From assembly GCA_022578605.1 (NCBI GenBank), contig MU394059.1, forward strand, positions 1 through 64,000: a stretch of 64,000 nt of DNA, in the 5' to 3' direction. The translations under genes were made by a program, and so were the position numbers. The notes beneath the pieces are model-generated. The model was not told the origin of the DNA and made no database searches. It was given only the letters and a program-made list of their open reading frames with translations. Position 1 is the stretch's first letter, and the number at the start of each line of letters is the position of its first letter. The DNA is from Camillea tinctor (taxonomy: Eukaryota > Ascomycota > Sordariomycetes > Xylariales > Xylariaceae). This document shows, piece by piece, positions 1 to 10,494 of the stretch.

Positions 1-2110
1 TTATATAAAGCATTATATAAATTTAAGTAAATATTTAAAATTTAATATAAAACGTTAATATTATTTATAAAAAAATAAAAATTTATTTTTTTAAACGTAA
101 ACGTTAGCATATTTATAAAAAACATACTTATATTGTTATATATATAAATAATTTATTTATTACTAATTTTTTTTAAAAAAAAAGTAAATAATATTAAGTT
201 TACTTTAAATAAAAAGTTTAAAATATTAAATTTAAAATTTTGTTTATTTTATTTAAAAATATTAATTAAAAAAAATAAAAAAAATAAAGCTATTTATTTT
301 AATTAATAAGCTTATTTAAAAAAAATACTTAAAAAGTTTAATATATAAAATATAGCTTTTAAAGTAATATTTATAAAAATTAACTTTATAAAATTTTTTT
401 TATAAAATTACGTTTTTAACTTAAAAAATAAAAGCTAATATATAAAAGCTATAAAGTTATTAATATATATTATATTAAATATTAAACTTAATATAATATA
501 TATTATTTTTTTTTATAATAAATATTTAATTAAGCTTAATAAAATTTACATTAAAGCAATTAAAATTTTTTTTAAGTATTTTAAAGAAATTATTAACTTA
601 AAATTAATATATTATAAAAAGCTATAAAATTTAATAAGTTATATTAACGCAAATTAAGCTAAAAACTATAAAATTTAACATTTTACTTTAAATTATATTT
701 TTAACGTTAATAATAATATTATTAATTAAAGTTTAAAATAATAAACTATTATATTTTTATTATTATATAAAGCTAAATATATTAATAAAATATAAACTAT
801 AAAAAATATTATTTAATTAAAAAAATTATTAAATAAACTAAATATAAAAAAAAAGTTAAAAGTAACTATTATTTATAATAATAATTAAAAAATAATAATT
901 TTAATTAAAAACTTTTAATTTTATATTTATATAAAGTATATAATAATTTAATATTATTTTATATGTAAAAAATAAACCTTAAAAAAAATAAACGTTAAAT
1001 ACGTTTTTATTTATAAATAAATAGTTAATAAATTTATTAAAACATTTTTTAAAAATAAGTTTATTGCATTTAAAAATGCTTTAAATTTAAAATAAGTAAA
1101 AATTTATTATTTTAACGTTAATTTAAAGTTTTTAACATTTTATTTTTTTATAAAACTACATTACGTAATTTATAAAAAAATATTTTATTAACGTATTAAT
1201 AAAAAAGCAAATTATTAATTATTATTTTATAACTATTTAACTATTTTTTAAAATAATAAATATTTATAATATATAATTATTTTAACATTTATAAAAATAT
1301 TTTAAAGTTAACTTAAAAAAACTTTAATTATTAATATACTTTATTTTAAAATAATATTAAATATTGCATATTTTATTACTTTAAAAAAACTTTTAAGTAA
1401 TTTTACTTTATTAAAAAAATAATTAACTAATTATTTTAATTAATATAATAATTTATAAAGCAATTTTTTTTATATATACTTTTAAATAATATTATTTAGC
1501 AATAATAAAAAAAAAAATTAAGTAGCTTATAAAATAAATAATACTATAGCGTAAAATATTTTTAACACGTTTTACAATATAAAAAAACATAAAAAATAAA
1601 CTTAAATTAAACTATTTAATATATTTATAAAGTAATTAATAAAAAACTTTTAAAAAAATACTATTTAACATTACTATATTATAATAATAATTATAAATTT
1701 AAAAAAAAAATAAAATTATAATATTTTAAAATTATAATTTAAAACTAATTTTTAATAAAATTAAAATAAAAAACGCTTTATTTAGCAAATAATAAACTTT
1801 TATTAAATATATATAATAAAAAACGAAAAAATTAAAAGTTTAATATAACGTTAATATTAAATTTAATAAGTAAAATAAATACTTTATATATTTTATAAAA
1901 AAAGTTAAAAACTAAGCTATTATAAAAAATAAAGCGTTTATTAAAAATAACGACTTTTACGTAAAAAATTATATATAGCTTATTTAGCTATAAAAAATTT
2001 TATAAAATATTTTTTTTTATATTTTTTTTACAATAGTTTTTTAAGTTTTAATAAGTTTATAAAGTATTAAAAACTAAAACATAAGTTAACGTATAAAAAA
2101 AAAAAAAATA
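1..2110. repeat. Extremely A+T-rich, RIP-like degenerate repeat block
   Basis: The first ~2.1 kb consists almost entirely of A and T, with TpA and ApT everywhere and long A or T runs. The few remaining G and C sit mostly in short contexts such as ACG, AGCT and GCA. No open reading frame of note survives on either strand. In Pezizomycotina this texture is typical of a transposon copy or centromere/subtelomere-like repeat hit by repeat-induced point mutation (C to T on both strands). The change to normal composition is abrupt, near 2110-2170. The ancestral element cannot be identified by eye. Confidence 0.8.
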
Positions 2111-2641
2111 AATAAACTTTTTAAAGGCATTTTATAGCATTTTATAGGCCGTAAAGCTTTATTATGTATTTTATTACTAACAACAGTATAATTTAAGTAA
2201 AAGTGTTAAAATAGGTAATTTGTTCGTTTTATACCTATGCTATATATAAAACATCTAATAAGCCCTTAAAGCCTACAGGATCTCTTTTCTTTACACCTAA
2301 TAATACACCTTATGGCAACCTATCTAAAATCAACACAAAGTATGGTGTAGTAAAAGAAGTTGATTCTCATAAGTTCCACGAATGACTAGGACTAAAATAT
2401 TTGTAACTATTGCGGCCAAGGCGGCCGAAAACAACGCAACATAAAGAAAAGGATACAATTTAACATAAAATTTAAAAGAACTTAAAACCGTAAAACTGCT
2501 TAAAACTATAAAAAAGTTATTAGTTGTCGCGTACTATATATGAGCTAATTGGCGAAGGGCAATTAGCGTTCGCTTTTGCCATATTAGTTAAATATGACTC
2601 TTATTCTAAGCTATAACCCTTACAGACAGTAAAAAGAAACC
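2111..2641. other. Shoulder of the A+T-rich block, no gene seen
   Basis: Composition climbs from A+T-rich to ordinary over about 500 bp. A short direct repeat of GCGGCCAA/GCGGCCGA lies near 2413-2428. There is no convincing coding signal; this may be the less mutated edge of the neighbouring repeat. Confidence 0.4.
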
Positions 2642-2968
2642 ATGCCTGTGATCGAGTTCCTCTCCGAGATTATATGCTATTCCGGATATATCAGGAGATA
2701 TAGGAACAGATTGTGGGTTAGGGATATTATAGATAGAGAAGTCAAAGTGGGATATTATGTATCATACTGTCGAAAGGGTTTTGCTTTTAGATCTCTAGAT
2801 TCCTCTCTTATAGTATCACAAGGCAAGAAGAAGTATGATTTGATTTCTTGCTACGGTAACAGCAAAAAGAGTAATAGAGGCATTATTTCCTTAAACTTGC
2901 CGGATCTCCCAATCTATGCTTTTCTTATAGATCTAGAGCGAAGAAAAAGTAACCATAGTACTAAATAA
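2642..2968 (+). CDS. Possible small hypothetical protein (108 aa), weak
   Basis: An ATG in a fair context (ACCATG) opens a 108-codon frame ending in TAA. The predicted protein is basic, with a YSGYIRRYRNRLWVRD stretch near residues 13-28, and has no recognised domain, signal peptide or clear membrane segment. It lies beside the A+T-rich repeat and could be a decayed transposon fragment or a chance frame. I do not recognise it. Confidence 0.2.
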   Translation: MPVIEFLSEIICYSGYIRRYRNRLWVRDIIDREVKVGYYVSYCRKGFAFRSLDSSLIVSQGKKKYDLISCYGNSKKSNRGIISLNLPDLPIYAFLIDLERRKSNHSTK

Positions 2969-3419
2969 CTATTGTACTATGTGTTGCATAAAAGAGCACC
3001 ATGCATTGCGATAGTTAGACGAGGGGATTCCTTCTGAAGTGTGTTTTCATACTAGCATCTAGTTCTTTATCTATGTTCGTGTCTTCTTTATTATCTACAA
3101 GTACAGAATCTGGATTCAGTTCGTTCACTGGTTATTCTGCACATACTGGCATGATATCTTATATGTCTATCGCAACATTGAAGAAGAGACTGCATTACGT
3201 TTGGATTGTGGTCATAAACTATATAACAAAGTAGAAAAAAAAAGGAAAAAAGAAAATAAAGATATTCTTAGTTCTCATAAAACACCAGTGAACCAAAAGG
3301 TGTGGTTGAATACTGTAATTGTATTGATGCACACACCAAAGTTTGGACAATGTTCTCACTCCTGACATGCAGCTGAATATAGCAACTCCTAAGCGCCGAA
3401 CTAAATATTCAAAGTAAAT
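2969..3419. other. Spacer between the weak ORF and the tRNA, nothing recognised
   Basis: About 450 bp of mixed-composition DNA. An A-rich tract (AAAAAAAAGGAAAAAAGAAAA) lies at 3235-3256. No splice-consistent exon or RNA gene was found before the tRNA at 3420. Confidence 0.4.
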
Positions 3420-3525
3420 GGTGAGATGGCCGAGTTGGTTATGGCGCCAGGTTAAGGATATTAAGAGCCTTAACATCAATATCCTGGTGGAGCAATCCGC
3501 GTGGGTTCAAGTCCCACTCTCATCA
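3420..3525 (+). tRNA. tRNA-Leu(AAG) with a 24-bp intron
   Basis: The sequence folds as a type II (long variable arm) tRNA. The acceptor stem is 3420-3426 paired with 3518-3524, followed by discriminator A at 3525. The T arm is GTGGG-TTCAAGT-CCCAC (3501-3517). The anticodon stem is CCAGG (3447-3451) with CCTGG (3483-3487). The loop reads TT-AAG-G, so the anticodon AAG is at 3454-3456, decoding CUU. A 24-nt intron (3458-3481) follows position 37 and contains CCTTAAC, complementary to the anticodon region, as is usual for eukaryotic pre-tRNA introns. A T-run (TTTTTTTTTT) just downstream at 3532-3541 is a good RNA polymerase III terminator. CCA is not encoded, as expected for a nuclear gene. Confidence 0.93.
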
Positions 3526-3531
3526 AACTTC

Positions 3532-3541
3532 TTTTTTTTTA
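3532..3541 (+). terminator. Pol III oligo-T terminator of the tRNA gene
   Basis: A run of ten T begins seven bases after the end of mature tRNA-Leu, the normal position and form for RNA polymerase III termination. Confidence 0.7.
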
Positions 3542-4052
3542 CCTCTTTTATACTTTTCTACTTTTTCCCCCAACCTTCTTTAGATGGTAGTATTTTTGCG
3601 AAAGAAATTCATTTGGCAAGTGAGATTTATGCTTGAGGCACTTGACCAAAAGATGGGCTAGCGGGGTAATGCATGTCTTGGTAGAAGAGTATGTACATTA
3701 ATAGGGGTCGCACTCCACATTGTTGTCTACGACTCCATGCTACATCAATCTCTTGACAAGTTGACGAAATGTTGTGATGTTCGCATGCCGAAAGGTATGA
3801 TATCTGCAATGCTTGTAGTAACAACTAGCGAGTTGTCCACTCAAATTAAAGCAGAGGCTTCATGTCAAAAGTCAGTAAGCGGATTAGCAGATCAGATGGT
3901 ACAAGGAGATACGTCAAAAGGACAACAAAATATCGCAGCCGATAGCTATGGAATCTATATATGGCTACGTTCGTCGACCGTAACACCATATAGGAAGTGG
4001 CGATATATATGCAACCTACATACGTAGTGTACCTTTTATCCAAGTTATTGCA
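3542..4052. other. Intergenic, no gene supported
   Basis: Short open frames exist on both strands but none exceeds 96 codons, and none has domain character or coding texture. This is the presumed 3' flank of the minus-strand DUF6601-like gene. Confidence 0.4.
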
Positions 4053-5126
4053 TTACACCATATTCTCCCTGATCGGCTCCTGATCGCTATCCGTACGGTT
4101 ATGAAGACCCTGGTCCCAGCGATCCATGAGTTCTCGTCTTCTATGCCCGTCCTTCCTCGTGAAGCTCCAGTTCGCGATAAAAATACACACGAATATCAGC
4201 AGAAGAGCAACGGCAGCACCGATAGGCGCGGTGATAGAAAATACCGTGAAACCATAGCTCGCATTCTGGAAAGCATCGCTAGCCCGCAGATGCTCTGTGG
4301 CGAGGCCCACCTGCATAGCCGTGAGGACGATGACCACATAACCGAGGACCGCTGCCATCTTGCCGAAGTTATCAGCGAAAAATTCGGCGTAGAAGCTGGG
4401 GGACTCGACTCTCGAGAAGCCTCGAATGAGATACCCGTAACGCAGGCGGTAGATCTTGTTGAGCCGGCTTAGGCGCAGCTCTCTATAGCGGTATCGTGGA
4501 CTAATATTGGCATAGGAATGGTTTCTCACAACCTGCTGGGCCAAGCTCTTCCACTCTGGCCACTTAAGGCCCTCTGGAATAAGCCCGTGTGAGCGGGCAA
4601 CTTCGAAGTCGCTGGGGTGGGCGATAAGGGCGGTATAGGAATATAGTAGGCCCCGTGCAGCCTTTGCGAGTTCAGTGGCGCGGGTGAGATCGTCTGCACT
4701 TGACGATTCAGAAGCGAGCTGTGTTTCGCTTTTACTTGGTGGAATACACAGGTGTTCCTTCCAGAAGTTCTTGTCTAGAAGGAACAGAGGCAAAGGCTTG
4801 ATAAAAATCCGATAGTGCGTCCACACAAGGTGGAGTTCAGGTTGCTCTGTGACAACGATGCTACGACGTAGCAAAACCTGATGATGTAGTGCTCTCGGCG
4901 GGACAGGTCGGCCGCTCAACCACAGCCAGTCCTTGGCCTTATCTAGTCTTTCCACCAGCAATTCCTTTTCTAAGCATTCAATTATGCTCGAGTTTGGAAC
5001 GATAATGTGACCATCTTTGGTGCGGAACGTTGCTGGTAAGAGGCTAGTAAGAGAGAATTCATGTCCCTGGTTGTCTCGTATCGAGTCATCAAATGGCGGG
5101 TATGATAGCGGCATAGATGCTGCCAT
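4053..5126 (-). CDS. DUF6601-like two-TM fungal membrane protein (357 aa)
   Basis: A single uninterrupted exon of 357 codons starting at ATG 5126. The N-terminal ~240 residues are soluble, with WLWLSGRPVPPRALHHQ near residue 67, a conserved-looking LHLVWTHYRIFIKPLP segment near 97 and the FLLDKNFWKEHLC stretch after it. Two hydrophobic helices follow near residues 253-275 and 296-320, then a basic cytoplasmic tail (RKDGHRRRELMDRWD). This plan (R-P-x-P-P-R-x-L-H-x-Q, H-L-V-W, a basic R-Y-R-Y-x-E-L-R-L-S-R-L-N block before the membrane pair) fits the fungus-specific DUF6601 family, whose function is unknown. No intron is needed. The family assignment is from memory and the membrane topology is inferred from hydrophobicity only. 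Confidence 0.75.
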   Translation of the reverse strand: MAASMPLSYPPFDDSIRDNQGHEFSLTSLLPATFRTKDGHIIVPNSSIIECLEKELLVERLDKAKDWLWLSGRPVPPRALHHQVLLRRSIVVTEQPELHLVWTHYRIFIKPLPLFLLDKNFWKEHLCIPPSKSETQLASESSSADDLTRATELAKAARGLLYSYTALIAHPSDFEVARSHGLIPEGLKWPEWKSLAQQVVRNHSYANISPRYRYRELRLSRLNKIYRLRYGYLIRGFSRVESPSFYAEFFADNFGKMAAVLGYVVIVLTAMQVGLATEHLRASDAFQNASYGFTVFSITAPIGAAVALLLIFVCIFIANWSFTRKDGHRRRELMDRWDQGLHNRTDSDQEPIRENMV

Positions 5127-6379
5127 CTTTTTATCTAGTCCACTGTTGGGTGATTTGAAACAACTTTTGAGAATGTCTCAACCGATAGTATTGATAAGTA
5201 TTAGGTAGTGTAAATATTCTTCAATAATGCGATATATCAATAGGTTTAAAGAGAAGAGGACTCTAGAATAAATATTGGAACAGACTAAAGCATGATATAT
5301 TAAGGAATTGTGATTCTAGACCTTCATAAAATAGGCGTGGTGTTTCTTAGTTTTATATATTACGTGCGAGATATCAAACTGGAAAAGCAGGCTGTGAGGT
5401 TCCTATCCAAAGACAGCTGAAGGTACAGATAATTAAACGCCTTGTGCCGCATGCTATAAAATCATTAATGACAGCAAGAAAATGCTTATAGCCATAGCTT
5501 ATAATTGGCTACAACTTGTCCAATAAGTTGCCGACTTCAACCAAATGAGGGGTTCACTATGTGCAGCTTTCTGTGAATGACAGGGATATTATAGTCCACA
5601 ATGAATCAATACTAGGAAGTTCAGGAGACGATTTGACCTCAAATTTAGAGGGACCCTAGACCATAAATTCAAAAGGGAGAGTGAAAATTATTGTCTATAT
5701 CTGAGCTATCTAAGCCTAACGACAAGGAATCAAAAAAAATAATACTCTATCATCATCTCTGTATTAGAAAGCTGTGTGTTATGACCTAGTTACCTATATG
5801 CGACCTGGAGGCTGAATGTAACCGACATATGTGCGTAAATGCAAGAAGAAGAAAAGGATGGGATTATCGACTGCAAGAGAACCCAACCGCAGAATGTCAG
5901 ATATTACTCATGTGTTGTCACTCCACGGTGTCAAGACAAGGCTGTGCTGTAAAAAGCTTTTGTTTATAGAGAATGGTTTGAGCCCCTAGGTACCATCGAC
6001 TGGTGTCGAGTACCTTTTCCACCACCAATATTGTGAATAAGGTAGCTAACATTGTTGGCTAGTTACTGTGCTTCAGATCATAATGATTACCTAGTCATCT
6101 AGATCGAGTAATAACTGATGCAAGGTTATTTTATGGGCTCTGTTCGCTTGTTTCTTGACCGATTGGATTATTTAAGGTGTTTGGTGACAATAAGTTGGTC
6201 AAAATTTAGGTGCTAATTGCAAAAACTGAGCGGAAGTGCATAAACTCCTTAAATTCCTTTAATCAGGCTTAACCTCGAATGAAGGGCTTATCCAAAGTTC
6301 GAAATGGACCACACACCTAGAGCGATGAATACATATGTAAGTACAAAAAGGGCAACCTATAAATAAGGAGATACTAACA
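5127..6379. other. Intergenic 1.25 kb, no gene seen
   Basis: Promoter side of the DUF6601-like gene and 3' side of the HET/NB-ARC pseudogene. Composition is ordinary to slightly A+T-rich. One copy of the recurring octamer TAGTGTAA is at 5206-5213. No open frame with coding texture was found. Confidence 0.4.
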
Positions 6380-7655
6380 TCATATTACTATAGAATGCAA
6401 AGCAGGAAATGTATTGATAACGAAAAAAAAAAGATCCTGGCGGTTTGATGTAGTAGAAAGGATGGCGACGCTGTCCAAAGGATTTTCCATCTCATTCACC
6501 TGAAGTTGATGTGTAAAGCCGACTTCTTGGGACTTGGTTGTGATTATGCCTGAGCCTTGATACGATGGGATGACGTTGTGAATATCCAAGGCTAAGGGAT
6601 CTGGGTCGTTAGCATAACTAGGGTTATCGTAGCCATCGTAGACCAGCAGCCACCCCGTATTGTTCGGAAGTCTGAGCCATGTTTTGACGGCATCGACGAT
6701 CTTATCGAGGTCTCTTTCATTTACCATATTCATTATTTAGTTCTTCGAGGGGTCTTCCAGTGCTGATATTCGCCTAGCTGCCTTATAAAAGCTTTGACTA
6801 GAGATATTTCGTTCTTCGCGTCTAGCCAGAATATTGCCGAATAAAAATCCTTATATCACTTTGCGTACTCGATAGCCAGCTGAGTCTTGCCTATTCCTCC
6901 AAGGCCATTGGGTACAACCGCAAGCCTCGCATGTATTTCTAGAAGCTCATCTGTTCTCCCCACAAAGTGATCCGTTTTGGGCGCGCCAGAAAGACTGAAA
7001 GTCACCAAGAAGTCTTCATACTGATTTCCTAAGTTTATTAGCAACTATTCTGATTATTAGAATAGGGAGTTAATTTGCCTTTACGCGCCCTATTAATCTC
7101 TTGTAGAAACCGCCTGAAGGCTTCATCTCCACCTTCTCCATATATTAGTGGCATGAAGACATCAAATATACCCAATAGTGCATACGCTCTATCTTCAGGC
7201 TTCGTTGTTTCTCGTCCTTCTGCCCAAGCCCATACGCTCATGGGTAGTAAACTCGTATATTGAGCCACCTTAAAGAGCTCTAACAGGTATATTCGTAATG
7301 TCACTGATAAGCCGTTCCGGCGATTGTTTGTCCCCTAGCACTATGCTTTCTTTGGTGAAAAACTCGACAGAAGCCGGAGCAAGGAGCCCTTGGAGTGTCC
7401 ATCCCCGAGTAAACCGTCTACTTGTCCGAAGCTGCAACTCCCAAGATGTGTTGTCAGTTTTATTGGCATCTTCAGAAGCAGGCGTTGAAACATCGGCAAG
7501 GTAAACGTAGCATCTAACGGCGTTTTTATACTACTTACGGAGTAAACATGGAATTGATTGTTTCGGAAACTTCAGCATCGCTAGATTTGTCAATGCAGCA
7601 TGTGTCGACTAGTACTCCAACCCGTCGCGCTCGGCTTGTTGGCTGGCTGAGATGC
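6380..7655 (-). pseudogene. Broken HET-domain / NB-ARC (HET-E/NLR-type) gene
   Basis: Read on the minus strand, fragments of one protein appear in order. First is a HET-domain core (VDTCCIDKSS, CYVYLADVSTP, RGWTLQGLLAPASVEFF) between about 7650 and 7290. Next is the typical HET C-terminus (EGRETTKPEDRAYALLGIFD, MPLIYGEGGDEAFRR) at 7230-7090. Then come an NB-ARC entry (TDHFVGRTDEL) with P-loop GLGGIGKTQLAIEYAK at about 6906-6859, and a Walker-B-like WLLVYDGYDNP near 6655-6620. The frame is broken many times: loss of bases with a stop at 7609-7611, a stop at 7535-7537 with a frame change, a TAA at 7270-7272 where the family has Gln, a one-base gain near 7225-7231, a TGA at 6856-6858 directly after the P-loop, and more stops near 6735-6755. 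The protein also ends abruptly after the NB-ARC region, with no winged-helix or repeat domain. Intact relatives act in heterokaryon incompatibility; this copy cannot. Confidence 0.88.
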
Positions 7656-10494
7656 GTGCTGCATTGGAGCTGACATCAAGACCTCGTTGTAACGGGAATC
7701 AAGGTTGTCAGCAACAATTAGGGGCGGAGGGGACATGCTAATTGTTTGAAGAATGGATTGTCATACACGAGTTATGTGACTGCCTGATGATGATCTGTCG
7801 GGGGTTTTTTATAGACCATATTTCTCTATTGGTTCTTGGATGCCAATGATCTTCTTTCTTGCTGGCTAGGATCTGCTTTAAGTCTTCTCACAACCACGAA
7901 TAAGTTTTCCATGTATATCTTTCTGGTGTGACTTATTTTCAACGGGGTATTAAAAAGTGAAGACATCCAATTATCAGGCCATGTGTCTTAATCAACAATT
8001 CTCATCAAGATTACAGGGAAACCAACGATAGTGATACTATAATTTAGGTAATAGGTAGGTTGCTTAATTGATTTTAATGGGGTTGAGGAGACGCACTTGA
8101 TTTAAGGTTCCTAGCTATCGCGGTGGCATAACGTGTAAGCCATGCATCTAGGTTAGGCAGTTTAACATATTAATTAACGGCGATGTTTACTGATGCAACA
8201 TGAAACGATGTATGGGGAACAGAAGCACTTTAATGATCAGATGGTTTACCCACATATGACTTCGGACGTAAAAAGGGCGTTGCAGATCGGATAAGTACGC
8301 GTTACGGGGAGCGTGGAATAAACTTGGGGGGACTTGCGAAGCAGACGCCTCGAACCCCATCTAATTGGAGACTTGGGCCCGCCAGAGGTATACCTAGAAC
8401 AACCATCAGCATGAGGATAGAAACGGACTTCGAAATTATAATTTTCTATCTTCACAGGTTATAGTGGTTCTATTCAATCAATTCGACCGGGGATAGTTGT
8501 GGATTGTCTTATTTACCATTGCAACTCTTAGCAAAAATAGGTATTATTATCACTCCAGGCGGTGGATATATGTACCTATAAGCCTATTGGTACTCCTGTC
8601 TTGCAACACGAACGAGGGGGAAGCCGAACATGTTAGAAAGCAAGCCTAAGTATAGAATGGGGATTGATGATATGGAGTGCTATATCTGGTTTAGACATGA
8701 ATCATTGAAAGTCGGTATCGTATGTTGAAGAAACTTCTCAGCCAGAGCATTGAGAATCTTGGACTCTTGTTCTATAAGATTTCTACATACGCACCTTTTT
8801 TTTCTTTTCAGCCTCACCGTCTGGGCATTAGATTGGGATCAGATGCAGATCTTCCGGTTGCCGCCCCAGCATCGACAAGGGTTTGCTTCAGAGCAACCCC
8901 TCCAGTATCCGTTCTTGGTTGCGACCCATCATGTATGTAGGAGGTGCAGGGCCATTAAAAGGGTATGACGATTAGAATCTATCGCCAACTCAATCGGTCA
9001 AGCAGGCAACCTGCAGCTGCGGGGTGATTGTGGGAAGCGCAGGCCATTCATCGTGATACTTCGGAATTAAGGAGGTGGATTACACCTATACACGCGTTTT
9101 GCATTGCGCTACATCCTGCACATGCATCAATCGCCAATTGTTTCTTTATGTATTTACACTTGTGAAGTTTATAACCTTCAGAGTTACTCTCGTTCCTGAC
9201 CAATCCTACGACTAATCCTACCAAATATATTATCTGGTTGGTGTATACCACTTGCAGTGCCGATTTCCCGTTCAACAGCATGCGGTTATCTAATGATGAC
9301 TTTCTTTTACCTACTCCGTATAGTCATATTGAAAACATCGATGAATATAATCACAATAATTGGCGCTATCTGTATTTTCCTTAATTACGATCATGAGCAA
9401 TCATTGTCTAGATTATCGTCATACACAACTAAGTACATACGTAGACATATACCTACGCTACGGCTCATCATAATTATCTACACATACATCGATCATCCTA
9501 GTTGTGTCGGCGTACAGTATGCGCCTAAGTGCTTCTACCCTAGTATGACACAACCAATCAACTTGGAGAAATCCAAGACAAGGAGTGTCTAAAGGGGGTG
9601 TAAATCGATTCCCCCCATTAGTAATGATTTGCTAAATGCTGAATTTAGAATCAAAGTTATCCCGGGACGTCGGAACTGGTAGACTTAGCAAACTGGGTTG
9701 CTGGGCTACCTAACACTACATACACTATATAGGAGCAGTACTACGTATACTTATTTTAACTATCCTAAGTAGTGTAAGTCCCCCCTTATGTGAACAATTA
9801 CACGAAACCCCCCTCTCAGGAGAAAAAAAAAAAGAAAAAGTCAAGTACACTATGCGGATTTACCTAGCTACACCTTAGTTTTAATCTACAATCTTGTCCC
9901 AGAAATCAAGTCAGGTCAGGATGTCGGGGGGCGCTCTAATGCTTAATTTCTTGGACAGGACGATCACCACGCGAGCCACGAAATCTCATTGGCACCCTGA
10001 GTCCAACGGCACCACCAATGGGTCCTAACGTCAGGATCTTACCCACAGCCCCCGCCGGTGACGAAAGCCCTGCAATGATCAACCCGTCTACCAAAGTGTC
10101 AGCCTACGTACTCCTGACTCGCTTCCAGCTTAGCTGTCTCTGTCTTTCCTACACTAGTGAATTGCTTTTTCTTCTGCTCTAATGGATTACTTGTTAGTCC
10201 AATTCGCGGTGGCTTTTTTCATTGAGGAGAATTTCTGCATAGCTTTTTAGCTTGTTTCCCTTTTTTTTCCTATTTAGAAGGTTGCTTTGTATGAAAGGAG
10301 TGTCTCCCTTGTTTTCTCCTTTTTTTTCTTTATTTCTTGTCTAGGCGCGGCTAGTTTGAGACGCGGTGTCGTTTGCGAAATTGTTTCCGAATCTTCAGAA
10401 TAAGCCCGGTCGCTTTTCTGTTGCTATTCTGGCTCTTCCTCCGACTTCATGCCTACACTTAACTGTCCTGTTTCAATAAGCTAGCGACCGTAAA
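7656..10494. other. 2.8-kb intergenic region, no gene supported
   Basis: Holds only short, composition-neutral open frames on both strands, none with a domain I recognise. A copy of TAGTGTAA is at 9770-9777. The last ~350 bp (10140-10490) are rich in T and C runs (TTTTTTCCT, CTCCTTTTTTTTC), the usual texture of a strong fungal promoter and 5' leader for the plus-strand glycosyltransferase. Confidence 0.45.

Noticed and set aside
3737..4027. 96-codon plus-strand frame
   Set aside because: No domain, no splice context, and minus-strand frames of similar length overlap it; looks like chance.
8722..8968. Two overlapping short plus-strand frames (72 codons each)
   Set aside because: Both follow a TC-rich run, overlap each other in different frames and show no recognisable protein.
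9048..9592. Short frames on both strands, one with a faint ankyrin-like NGKSALQ
   Set aside because: A single seven-residue likeness with no repeat context is not evidence of an ankyrin gene.
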